Source: JAWKSY01 sp041402125 (GTDB lineage Bacteria; Planctomycetota; GCA-002687715; DRQF01). From it: DNA of 64,000 nucleotides. The position numbers and the translations under genes were made by a program. The notes under the pieces were generated by a model that saw only the letters and a list, made by a program, of their open reading frames with translations, did not search any database and had not been told where the DNA came from. Below are positions 18,258-28,700 of this stretch, piece by piece (positions within the stretch are counted from its first letter, which is position 1; each line of letters begins with the position of its first letter). The stretch covers positions 375,650 to 439,649 of the forward strand of contig JAWKSY010000001.1 in assembly GCA_041402125.1 (NCBI GenBank), given 5' to 3'.

Positions 18258-18786
18258 CGAGCGACAAATCCTTTGTTCGGAGAACCTTACAGTTGCCCCT
18301 GGCCCCGCGCAACGACGTCCCGGAAGGGCGGAGGACCGCCCCGAGGAGGCCTCGGGACGAGCGGGAGCCGACCGCGAGGACTTATCAGGATCTCACAATC
18401 ACCCCTACGCCGCGAAAATCGCACGCGAAGCCCCGAATCTCGCCATTTGGCAAGGCAAGGGGGATTGGTTACTCTCTCCCGCACGAAGCCCCGGAGTCCC
18501 GCAAACCCGCTGAGGGTGGGGACTTGGTCGGTCATGGACGACCGACGACGGGTGGGCCGCGAGATCGGTGCCGCATGCGGCGCCCGGAGCCAATCATGCT
18601 CACGAGCTGATCGTCCCTTGCTCGATCTCGAGCCGCGCCCCGCAGGCGGGGTCTGCGCGGCGTCCGGTCCGGGGCTCCGGTGAGTGCCCAGCACTCGCCG
18701 GGGGGTCCCGAAAGGAAGTCGGGCTAGGCCGGCTTTTTTTTGTGGCTCCCCCGAGTGGGACGGGCGACGAGACACGAGGACGCGAG
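18258..18786. other. Intergenic region between divergent sensor kinase and nusA; nusA leader
   Basis: 529 bases with no convincing gene; short open frames here lack start signals and family features. It is less GC-rich in the middle. A TTGGCA (18447-18452) with TTACTC (18469-18474) at 16-base spacing is a possible sigma-70 promoter toward nusA. The last ~150 bases contain several GC hairpins and a T8 tract. rimP, which usually precedes nusA, is absent here. Confidence 0.5.
18707..18741 (+). terminator. Hairpin plus T8 in the nusA leader (possible attenuator)
   Basis: CCCGA (18707-18711) can pair with TCGGG (18719-18723), or alternatively GTCGG (18718-18722) with CCGGC (18729-18733), ending directly at eight Ts (18734-18741). 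It lies 46 bases before the nusA ATG, so premature termination would lower nusA-infB expression. The two mutually exclusive pairings would suit attenuation; this is inference from sequence alone. Confidence 0.5.
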
Positions 18787-20025
<1,239 letters not shown>

Positions 20026-20123
20026 TCGTCGCGGTCGGCCGCGCCGCGGAGCCCCGAGGCCCCGCGTCGCACCCCGCCCCCACGACGATGGATCCCGAGT
20101 CCGAAGGACCCTACGAGTAAGAA

Positions 20124-22879
20124 ATGCCGATTCGCGTTCACATGCTGGCCAAAGAGTTGGACGTCACCTCCAAGGACATCATCGCCGAGGCGATGAACCA
20201 CGGAGTCGAGGTGGCGAACCACATGTCCTCGCTCACCGAGGCGCAGGCCAACCTCATCCGCGCCTTCCTCCAGGTGGCGCCTCCGACCGAGGAGGACAAG
20301 AAGCGCGCCGAGCGCGAGGAAGCCGAGCGCGAGGCCCAGGCCGTCGAGGAGGCGAAGAAGAAGATCGCCGCCGCGAAGGCCCGGAAGGCGCAGATCGAGG
20401 CCGAGCGGGAGACCGAGGACGAGTCGCCGGCGATGGCCTCGCTGGACGACTCCCCGCCCACCGTCCACGACGGGGCGAGATGCGTCCGCTCTCCCCGCCC
20501 GATCTCCTCGGAATCGTCGCGCGTCGTCGCGAGGAGGAGGCCGCGCGGGCTCGCGCGGACGAGGAGCCGGCCGAGGCCGCCGGCGCCACCGCCCCGACGC
20601 TCAACGTCTCGACGGACGAGATCGCCGCGCGCACGGTCAACCGCGCGCCGATCACGCCGCCGCGCCCCGAGGCCGAGGCGGAGGCCGAGGTCGACGAGGC
20701 GCCGCAGCCCAAGGAGATGCGCATCAGCTCCCCGGGCGAGATGCGCACGGTGCAGACCCGCGGCGTGAACCCGGTCTCCGACAAGGAGCCGACGCGCGAG
20801 ATGCCGCAGCGCCGTCAGGCGAAGATCCTCGGTCACAAGGAGATCCGGCCGCCGCAGCCGACGCGCCGGCCTCCGATGGACCGCGGACGGCCCGGCCCCG
20901 GCGCGGGCGGTCCCTCCGCGCCGCTCGATCCCGGCGGCATGATCCAGACCAAGTCCCAGGGTTCCAAGCGCACCTTCGTGCGGGCGCCCCAGCGCGGCGG
21001 CGGTCCCGGCGGCGGCCGTCGCTTCGGCCACGGCGGTCCCGGCGGCGGCGGTGGACGCGGCGGTCAGAACCGCGTCCAGCCCCAGCGTCGCAACAAGACG
21101 ACGGAGGTGAAGCCGCAGGACTGCACGGTCGAGATGCCCATCAACATCAAGAACCTGTCGGCCGCCATGGCCGTCAAGTCGGGCATGATCATCGAGCGCC
21201 TGCTCAAGAACCACGGGATGTTCCTGAACATCAACTCCATCCTCGACAAGGACACCCTCGAGATCGTCGCGCTCGAGTTCGACTGCGACATCACGATCAA
21301 GGAGGAGAAGGACCTCGAGAAGGAGTTCGTGTCCGAGGAGGTGGAGTCCTTCGAGAGCGACGCCGCCAACCTCGAGCCGCGTCCCCCGATCGTCACCTTC
21401 CTGGGCCACGTCGACCACGGCAAGACCTCGCTCCTCGACCACATCCGCAAGACGCGGGTGGCGGAGCGCGAGGACGGCGGCATCACGCAGCACATCGGCG
21501 CGTACCGGGTCAAGACCAAGCACGGCGACGTCGTCTTCCTCGACACGCCGGGTCACAAGGCCTTCACCGAGATGCGCGCGCGCGGCGCCAACGTCACGGA
21601 CGTCGTCGTTCTCGTCGTCGCCGCCGACGACGGCGTCATGCCGCAGACCGAGGAGGCCGTCGCCCACGCCAAGGCGGCCGGCGTCCCGATCATCGTGGCG
21701 ATGAACAAGTGCGACAAGCCGGAAGCCAACCCCATGCAGGTGAAGCAGCAGCTCGCCGGCATCGGTCTCCAGACCGAGGACTGGGGCGGCGACACGGTCT
21801 GCGTCGAGGTCTCCGCCCTCACCGGGCAGGGCATCGACTCCCTCCTCGAGTACCTCTCGCTCTACACCGAGATCCTCGAGCTGCGCGCCGATCCGACCCG
21901 CCCCGCGGTGGGAACCGTGATCGAGTCGATGCAGAAGAAGGGCGAGGGCAACGTCGCGCGCGTCATCATCACGGACGGCACCCTGCACCGGGGCGATAAC
22001 TACCTCGTCGGCCACGTGCAGGGGAAGGTCAAGACGATCCGCCTGCCGGACGGCAAGCAGGTCAAGGAGATCGGACCGGCCTGGCCGGTCGAGGTCCCCG
22101 GCCTCGCCGAGCTCCCGGCCGCGGGCGAGAAGTTCTTCGTCGTGCAGGATCTCGCGAAGGCCCGCCAGCTCGCCGACGAGCGCCAGCGCGCGATCCGCGA
22201 TCAGCGCATCAGCGGACGTGCCGTCTCGGGCCTCGAGGGCATCCTCAAGAAGGCCGCGACCGACGAGATCAACCTCATCGTGAAGGCCGACACCGTCGGC
22301 TCGCTCGAGGTGCTCAAGAAGTCGATCATGGAGCTCGAGCACGACGAGGTGAAGCCGAAGATCATCCACTCGGCCGTCGGTGGCATCACCGACACCGACG
22401 TGAGTCTGGCCGACGCCTCGGGGGCGGTCATCCTCGGCTTCCACGTCACGGACAGCGGCTCGGCCCGTCGGCTCGCCGACGAGCGCAACGTCGAGATCCG
22501 GCTCTACACCGTCATCTACGAGATGCTCGAGTTCGTCACCCTCGCCGTCGAGGGTCGCCTCAAGCCGACCGAGCGCGAGAACATCACCGGCCACCTGCTG
22601 GTGCAGAAGATCTTCCGCGTCTCGAAGGTGGGCACGATCGCGGGCTGCATCGTCGAGGACGGCGTGATCCGCGGCAAGGCGCACGCGCGCGTCACCCGCG
22701 ACGGCGTCGTCGTCTACCAGGGCAAGATCGCCTCGCTGCGTCACCACAAGGACGACGTGAAGGAGATCAAGGAAGGCCAGGAGTGCGGCATTCGCATGGA
22801 GGGCTTCGACGACGTCAAGGTCGGCGACGTGATCGAGCCCTTCGAGATCGAGCAGGTCAAGCGCTCGCTCGACGACTGA
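20124..22879 (+). CDS. infB: Translation initiation factor IF-2 (one frameshift near 20470)
   Basis: GTPase that recruits initiator tRNA and drives subunit joining. The N-terminal domain (MPIRVHMLAKELDVTSKDI) is followed by a charged, then Pro/Gly/Arg-rich linker with GGGPGGGRR-like repeats. The G domain carries GHVDHGKT, DTPGH and NKCD, and domains II-IV follow to VKRSLDD. The N-terminal ~110 residues are in one frame and the remainder in another; the switch lies between about 20455 and 20490, where VHD should join GEMRPLSPPDLL. IF-2 is essential, so this is almost certainly a sequence error and calibrates the other indels in the window. Confidence 0.97.
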
Positions 22880-22894
22880 AGCTTCCCCGATGAG

Positions 22895-22924
22895 AGCGAG
22901 GCCCCGGCCGCGGCCGGGGCCTCG
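22895..22924. terminator. 30-base perfect palindrome between infB and the DUF503 gene
   Basis: GCGAGGCCCCGGCCG followed by its exact complement, starting 15 bases after the infB stop and ending eight bases before the next start codon. There is no T-run. It may attenuate transcription or protect mRNA within the operon. Confidence 0.5.
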
Positions 22925-22932
22925 CATCCGCC

Positions 22933-23214
22933 ATGCTGATCGGCGTCGTGCAACTCGAGCTCTCGATTCCCTGGGCGGACTGTCTCAAGGACAAGCGCCG
23001 CGCCATCAAGGGACTCAAGGAGCGCCTCCACCGCCGCTTCAACGTCTCGGCGGCCGAGGTCGGAGATCCCGACATCTGGCGCACGGCCGTCCTCGGCATC
23101 GCCGCCGTCGCCAACGACGCCCAGTTCCTGCAAAGTGTCTGTCAGAAGGTCGTCAACTTCGTCGAGGAGAATGGCGACACCGTGCTGGACGACTTCTCGA
23201 TCGAGATCATCTGA
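22933..23214 (+). CDS. DUF503 (YlxP-like) protein
   Basis: A 93-residue protein of the DUF503/YlxP family, small basic alpha-beta proteins of uncertain biochemical role encoded between infB and rbfA in many bacteria. Family features are visible: an N-terminal beta strand (MLIGVVQLELSIP), the LKDKRRAIKGLKERLHRRFNVS segment, and the C-terminal ending FSIEII. The position between infB and rbfA is itself characteristic and suggests a link to translation or ribosome maturation. The stop is directly adjacent to the rbfA ATG. Confidence 0.93.
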   Translation: MLIGVVQLELSIPWADCLKDKRRAIKGLKERLHRRFNVSAAEVGDPDIWRTAVLGIAAVANDAQFLQSVCQKVVNFVEENGDTVLDDFSIEII

Positions 23215-23610
23215 ATGGGCTACAAGATCGAGCGCCTTCAGGAGCGCATCAAGTTCAAGGTCGCCAACGTCATCCAGCGCGACCTCGCCGACCCGCGCCT
23301 CGGGCTGGTGACGGTCACCAAGGTCAAGCTCGCGCGCGATCTCTCCGAGTGCGAGGTCTTCTACTCGGTACTCGGTGACGACGGCGCGCGATCGAAGACG
23401 GCGCGGATGCTCGCGGACAGCCGCGGCTTCATCCAGTCGGAGGTCGCGAAGATCCTCGCCACGCGCCGGGCCCCGCGGCTCGACTTCGTCTTCGACGAGT
23501 CGATCGAGGGCTCGGTCCGCATCTCGGAGGCGCTGCGCCGGGAGCTCGGCGACGCGGACGAGGCCGGGGACGAGGCCGAGCGCGACGAAGAGGTCGCGCC
23601 GGAGGAATGA
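23215..23610 (+). CDS. rbfA: Ribosome-binding factor A
   Basis: Assembly factor that binds the immature 30S subunit near 16S helix 1 and is needed for 5' end processing and cold adaptation. The 131-residue protein has a KH-like fold; the N-terminal LQERIKFKVANVIQRDLADPRLG, then VTVTKVKLARDLSECEVFYSVLG and the C-terminal RRAPRLDFVFDES segments match the family, followed by an acidic tail. The ATG abuts the preceding TGA, and its own TGA overlaps the next gene (ATGA). Confidence 0.96.
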   Translation: MGYKIERLQERIKFKVANVIQRDLADPRLGLVTVTKVKLARDLSECEVFYSVLGDDGARSKTARMLADSRGFIQSEVAKILATRRAPRLDFVFDESIEGSVRISEALRRELGDADEAGDEAERDEEVAPEE

Positions 23611-24716
23611 CGGAGGCGGCCGCGAGCGACGAGCGCATCCTCGTGGTGCGCCTGAGCGCCTTCGGCGACGTGATCCTCACCCTGCCCGCGCTCGCCTCGC
23701 TTCGCGCGGCGCGGCCGGCGGCCCGCCTCGCCTGGGTGGTCGAGGACCGCGCGGCCGGCATCCTCCGCGACCACCCCGATCTGGACGAGGTGATCGTCCT
23801 GCCGCGACGCGCGTGGAAGGAGCGGCGCCGCGAGCACGGTCGGGCCGCGGTCCTCCGCGAGATGCGCGCCTTCGGACGCGAGCTCGCGCGCCGCGAGTTC
23901 GACGCCTCCCTCGACTTCCAGGGCAACCTGAAGAGCGGACTCGTCACCCGCGCGGCCGGCGCCCGCCGGCGCCTCGGCTTCGCGCGCGGGAGCACGCGGG
24001 AGCCCAACTGGCTCTTCACCAATGATCGCGTCCGCCCGACCTCCCCCGACCTCCACCGGAGCGACCGGGACCTCGAGCTCGTGCGGGCCCTCGCAGCCGA
24101 AGCGAGGCCGGCCGCGGCCCGGCTCGGCATCGGGGAGGCCGATCGGACCGCCATCGCGCATCTCGTCGCGGGCGATCCGGCCGCGCCGCTCGTCGTCATC
24201 CACCCGGGCACGAGCGACTTCTTCGCCCAGAAGCGCTGGCCCCTCGAACGCTGGGCGGTCGTCGCGGCGCGACTCGCGGCCGAGCGCGGCGCGCGCGTCG
24301 TGCTGAGCTGGGGTCCGGGAGAGCGCGAGCAGGTGGACGAGGTCCGACGAGGCGCGCCGGCCGCGACGATCGCCGATCGCGTCCTCGAACCGCTCGAGCT
24401 CGCCGCGCTGCTGTCGGAGGCCGATCTCGTCCTCGGCAGCGACACCGGTCCGACCCACCTGGGGTCCGTGCTCGGGCGGCCGACGGTGGCGCTCTTCGGG
24501 CCCTACGACCCGCGCCCGCTGCACCCTCACGGCCATCCGGATCGCGCGCGTTACGCGGCGCTTCCCTGCTCACCCTGCCGCTACCGCGACTGCCCTCGCG
24601 CGCTCTGCATGGAGGAGCTCGGCGTCGACGAGATCCTCGCCAGCGCGGAGGCCGCGCTCGACGGTCGCGAAGCCCCTCCCGGTCCGCGCGCCCCGCGCAA
24701 GACGGTCGCGATCTGA
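23607..24716 (+). CDS. Glycosyltransferase family 9 (LPS heptosyltransferase-like)
   Basis: A 369-residue GT-B enzyme of the ADP-heptose:LPS heptosyltransferase family, transferring heptose to the LPS inner core on the cytoplasmic face. The N-terminal domain begins ERILVVRLSAFGDVILTLPAL; the C-terminal nucleotide-sugar domain carries VVIHPGTSDFFAQKRWP, the conserved LVLGSDTGPTHLGSVLGRP and a cysteine-rich tail (LPCSPCRYRDCP, LCMEEL) typical of WaaF/WaaC relatives. Its start overlaps the rbfA stop, unusual company for translation genes. A second family member is at 53347-54396. Which acceptor each uses cannot be decided. Confidence 0.9.
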   Translation: MTEAAASDERILVVRLSAFGDVILTLPALASLRAARPAARLAWVVEDRAAGILRDHPDLDEVIVLPRRAWKERRREHGRAAVLREMRAFGRELARREFDASLDFQGNLKSGLVTRAAGARRRLGFARGSTREPNWLFTNDRVRPTSPDLHRSDRDLELVRALAAEARPAAARLGIGEADRTAIAHLVAGDPAAPLVVIHPGTSDFFAQKRWPLERWAVVAARLAAERGARVVLSWGPGEREQVDEVRRGAPAATIADRVLEPLELAALLSEADLVLGSDTGPTHLGSVLGRPTVALFGPYDPRPLHPHGHPDRARYAALPCSPCRYRDCPRALCMEELGVDEILASAEAALDGREAPPGPRAPRKTVAI

Positions 24717-24988
24717 CGCGACGGCCGGGACCGGACGGAACTCCGGATCGGCACGAAGCTTCCGTCGGCTCTCACGTCGGTGGGTGAATTCCCGCGCGCC
24801 GGACGGGCCTCGACTGATAGAATCCGCGATCTCGACGGGCGCCCGCGCCCGAGCTACCGCCGACATCCTCCGTTCCGAGCGAGCCGATCCCCGCCCGCGT
24901 CGCGGTCGCGACCGCCGCGCGCGACGGCGTCGCATGAGGAGGTCCGGCCCGACGAACGCCTTCATCCGGAAGACTGCGAACCTGAACG

Positions 24989-25990
24989 ATGCGCACCACG
25001 ATCGCCCTCTCCCTCGCCGTCCTGTTCCTCGTCCCCGCGCTCCGCGCCCAGGGCGAGGGCAACGGCTTCGACGCCGCGCTCTCCGCGGGGATCTTCCCCG
25101 TCCCGACGAGCGATCTGGATCAGCACGTCCTCGCCGGCGACCCCTTCATCATCCACATCGACTCGGCCTCGATCTTCGGCAACCCGATCCTCTTCTTCTC
25201 CGACGCTCCCTGCGGCGGTCCGCAGCCGAATTACGCCTTCGCGGGCGTGCCCGGCGTGATCGGGATCGATCCCAACAACGTCGCGGTGATGTTCGACGCC
25301 TTCCAGGCGCCCTTCGTCGCGATCATCGGACCGTCCGGAACCTGGCAGTACAGCCTCGTCCTTCCCGACTTCGTCGGATTCGAGAATCGCGAGGACATCT
25401 TCCTCCAGGGCGCGGTCTTCGATCCCTCCTCGGGCGCTCCCTTCGGCTGGATGGTCACGAACACGATCCGCCTCATGACGGTGCAGGACGGCGTCTACCA
25501 GGACACCCTCTTCCACACCGACTGCCAGGCGCCGCTCGACGACAGCGACGTCGGCGTCCCCTGGACCGTCGACACGAGCGCGTGGAACGACGCCTACACG
25601 ATCAACGGCGTCGCGCCGGGCTCGGGCGCCACCTCGAGCTTCAGCATCGACCCGCACCCCCTCTTCGTGCTGAACGGCTCGCGCGACGTCGCCACGCGAT
25701 TCACCACCGCCGTCGGCGGTCAGTTCCGGTTCGAGCTCTGCGGATCGGCCTTCGACGCGACGCTCGCCCTCGCGGCCTTCCCGTCCCGCGCGCCGCTCCT
25801 CTTCTGCGACGACGACCAGACGGGCGCCTGTCCCGGCGATCCGACGGCTCCCGTCCTCGAAACCTGCCTCGCTCCGGGAGAGACCGTCTACGTCCTGATC
25901 GACGGGGCGGGGGTCGCCTCGCAGGGGCTGACGCAGCTCCTGATCACCCCGATCGGTCCCTGCCCGACCGGCGGCGGCAGCGGCTTCTGA
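24989..25990 (+). CDS. Secreted protein with PPC-like region, paralogous to the protein at 26389
   Basis: A 333-residue exported protein of unknown function. It has a clear signal peptide (MRTTIALSLAVLFLVPALRAQ), then a beta-rich body without catalytic motifs, several Cys residues and a C-terminal glycine-rich end. The segments VGVPWTVDTSAWNDAYTIN and RFELCGSAFDATLALAAF have close counterparts (GVPFTVDTSLYTNNTAIN, NFSLCGSSFDTGLAILD) in the next gene, so the two share a paralogous module; the latter segment resembles a bacterial pre-peptidase C-terminal (PPC) domain. TAGAAT at 24818-24823 is a possible promoter. A strong terminator follows at 26039. Confidence 0.85.
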   Translation: MRTTIALSLAVLFLVPALRAQGEGNGFDAALSAGIFPVPTSDLDQHVLAGDPFIIHIDSASIFGNPILFFSDAPCGGPQPNYAFAGVPGVIGIDPNNVAVMFDAFQAPFVAIIGPSGTWQYSLVLPDFVGFENREDIFLQGAVFDPSSGAPFGWMVTNTIRLMTVQDGVYQDTLFHTDCQAPLDDSDVGVPWTVDTSAWNDAYTINGVAPGSGATSSFSIDPHPLFVLNGSRDVATRFTTAVGGQFRFELCGSAFDATLALAAFPSRAPLLFCDDDQTGACPGDPTAPVLETCLAPGETVYVLIDGAGVASQGLTQLLITPIGPCPTGGGSGF

Positions 25991-26388
25991 GACCCCGCGC
26001 GCCGAAGTGCGGCGCGGACAGAGAGTTCCATCCGCCCCGCTCCTTCGGGTCACCAGGTATCCCGAAGGGGCATTTTTTTGCTTCACGGAACAGGTCCATT
26101 GTGCGAGGCTGCGGCGTCAACGATGTGCCGTACCCGCACCCCGAATTGACCTGAACGACACACGAGCCGGACCACCGACGGCCCTGAATTCCTGACCTCG
26201 CGTGGAGGAAGGGAGCCCCCTCTCGTGCGTGCCTCCCCGCGGAAGCACGGATGGGAGGGTCCTGCGCTGGACGGCGTGGGGCAACACCGTTCGCGTCGCC
26301 ACGGATGGCGCCGCGATTCCCGCCCGAGACCGACCCGATGGGATCGGCGGTCTCAAGAACGGTTCGAAAGGACTAGGAGAAGACTGCG
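25991..26388. other. Intergenic region between the two secreted paralogues
   Basis: 398 bases. It holds a terminator (26039-26079) and then about 300 bases with no coding signal, presumably the promoter and long leader of the next gene. A TTGACC at about 26147 is a possible -35 but no good -10 is seen. AGGAGA at 26375-26380 is the ribosome binding site for the ATG at 26389. Confidence 0.5.
26039..26079 (+). terminator. Strong intrinsic terminator
   Basis: An 11-bp stem GCTCCTTCGGG with CCCGAAGGGGC (one G-U pair), an 11-base loop and then A plus seven Ts, 49 bases after the stop of the preceding secreted-protein gene. Confidence 0.85.
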
Positions 26389-28537
26389 ATGAGATTGACG
26401 ACCAAGCTCCTCGGCCTTGCCCTGGCGCTCGCGTTCGTCGCCGCGCCGGCCATGGCCCAGCAGGGCGAAGGCACCGGCGGCGACTTTTCGCTCGCGACCC
26501 AGCGTAACGCCGACCTGCCGTCCGACGCGGACAAGTTCCTCTGCGTCGGCGACGCCTTCACGATTCAGTTCAGCTCCGGCACGATCATGAACTCGCCCGT
26601 GGCGCTGTTCGCCGACATCGCGCCGGTTCACCGCGACATCAACGAGGACATCGGCGGCCTGGGCCTGGGCATCGGCACCGGCATCAACCGCTTCGTGATC
26701 TTCAACAGCATCTCGGATCCGCTCCAGCCCTCGCTGGTCGGCGGCATGCTGACCCAGAGCTACATCGTCCCGGCGAGCCAGGACTGGATCGACGGCGGCA
26801 TCTACGCCGCCAACCCCGACGCCGCCGTCGCCGCCGACAACGCGGCCTCGGACGACTGGGGCTTCTTCGCCCAGGGCGTGACGCTCGATCCGGGCGGCCC
26901 GCTCGGCGTGCAGCTCTCGAACACCGTGAAGCACGAGATCGGCAACGAGCTCGCCGACATGTTCTCGAACACCTGCGAGGACGCCCTGCAGTGCGCCGGC
27001 CTCGGTGAGGCCGACCTCGGCGTGCCCTTCACCGTCGACACGAGCCTCTACACCAACAACACCGCGATCAACGCGGCGACGCTGGCCACGACGACGGTCT
27101 TCACCGTCGGCGCGGGCACCATCGCTCCGGCGGTCTCGAACCCGGCCTTCCCCGACCTCAACAACCGGGACGCCTTCATCACCTTCACCGCCGGCTTCAC
27201 CGCCGAGTACAACTTCAGCCTCTGCGGCAGCTCCTTCGACACCGGCCTCGCCATCCTCGATACGGACTGCGTGACCGGCCTCATCACCAACGACGACAAC
27301 AACCCCGTCTGCGGTTCGGGCTTCCGCTCCTACATCGGCGCCTTCCCGATGACGATGGGTCAGACGGTCGTGATCATGGTCGACGGCTACTCGGGCGGCG
27401 GCACCTCGCTCAACGAGGGCCTCGCCGAGCTCATCATCACCCGCAACCCGCTGTTCTCCGTGACCAGCCAGGACCTCAACAACGGCGACATCGCCGGCGG
27501 CGAGCTCCTGACCTTCACCGGCACCGCGCTCGACACCGTCGTCAGCGTGACCGTCGGCGGCAACGCGCACCGGCCTCACCCCGACCGGCACCACGATGCT
27601 CACCGTCACCGTGCCCGCCGGAGTCGTCGGTCCCGCGGACATCGTCCTGACGGACGGCGCCGACGTCGTGACGATCACGGGCGGCTGGCTCTACGTCGAC
27701 AACGCCCTGCCGACCTTCTCGGAGTGCAGCACCCCGGCGATCGCCTTCGGTCCCACCAACGCCCAGGACACGCTCGTCGTCTCGGCCGGCGTCGGCGCGA
27801 CGATCGCGGCCGGCACGCTGACCGTCGATCTCGACATCACGCACACCTGGCTCAGTGACCTGACCATCGACCTGACCGCTCCGGATGGCGTGACGGTGTT
27901 CAACCTCTGGGACGGTGACGGCGGCAGCGACGACGACCTGATCGGCGACTACCCGACGGGCGTGAACCCCTCGAGCGGTACGCCGCTCATCCCGAGCGGC
28001 AACGGCGACTTCAGCGAGCTCGACGGCACCAGCCCCGACGGCACCTGGACCCTCGACATCGTCGATGCGTTCCCGGGCTCCGACGATGGCGTCCTCAACA
28101 TGTGGTGCGTCAACGGTCAGATCGAGTACGCGGCGGCTTCCGGAATGTCTGCTCCCGGGACCCCGATCTCGACGGGTGCGGCCAACTCGATTCAGGACAC
28201 GATCGTGATCATCGACGACACGACGATCGGTTCGATGACGGTCGACGTCGACATCAGCCACACCTGGGTCGGCGATCTCGAGATCGACGTGACCAGCCCC
28301 GCGCTGACCACCGTCCGCCTCATCGACAACCAGTTCGGGAACACCGCCAACCTGATCGGCACCTACCCGGGCGGCACGAACATGGGCCAGACGGCCTTCG
28401 CGCTCGACCCGCTCGGCGCCGGCGACTTCAGCGAGTTCTTCGGTGAGACGACGGCCGGGAACTGGGTGATGGACATCAACGACACCGCGTTCGGTGACGG
28501 CGGTGCCCTCAACAGCTGGGGCGTCAACTTCAACTGA
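26389..28537 (+). CDS. Secreted multidomain protein: PPC-like, IPT/TIG-like and two P-domains (one frameshift)
   Basis: A large exported protein of about 715 residues once a frameshift near 27565 is repaired. It has a signal peptide ending AMAQ, and an N-terminal region with a PPC-like module (EYNFSLCGSSFDTGLAI) shared with the preceding gene. An IPT/TIG-like strand region around the frameshift (GGELLTFTGTALDTVVSVTVGGN) follows. Two tandem C-terminal proprotein-convertase P-domains each carry the HTW(L/V)(S/G)DL and (G/N)(T/N)W-D signature and end at NSWGVNFN. P-domains usually accompany subtilisin-like or metallo-proteases, but no protease domain is visible, so a surface or adhesive role is possible. 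AGGAGA supports the ATG. A terminator follows at 28571. Confidence 0.85.
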
Positions 28538-28570
28538 TCCCCTCGCACATCCTTCGCGGGTGTGACGACG

Positions 28571-28606
28571 AGCGGCCCGGAGCCTCGGCTCCGGGCCGCT
28601 CTTTTT
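28571..28606 (+). terminator. Intrinsic terminator after the P-domain protein gene
   Basis: A perfect 14-bp stem AGCGGCCCGGAGCC with GGCTCCGGGCCGCT and a tight loop, followed by CTTTTT, 34 bases after the stop codon. Confidence 0.85.
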
Positions 28607-28700
28607 CGTCCGGATCGCCAGAAAATGCGCCGGACGAGGGCAAAGCTTCCCACTCCTCGGACGGGAGACGGAGCGTGATACCCTCTCTGCGGAGGTCCGC

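Noticed and set aside
18690..18735. SRP (4.5S) RNA-like or RNase P-like string (GAAAGGAAG with flanking stems)
   Set aside because: The conserved asymmetric loop and GGAA tetraloop context of SRP RNA are missing, and RNase P would need about 350 bases that are occupied by nusA.
20980..21075. Glycine-rich tandem codon repeats
   Set aside because: Part of the usual Gly/Arg-rich linker of IF-2, not a separate repeat element.
20138..22927. A 929-residue open frame antisense to infB
   Set aside because: Shadow frame in GC-rich DNA: low-complexity, rich in Asp, Gly, Leu and Val, no family motif, and fully inside infB.
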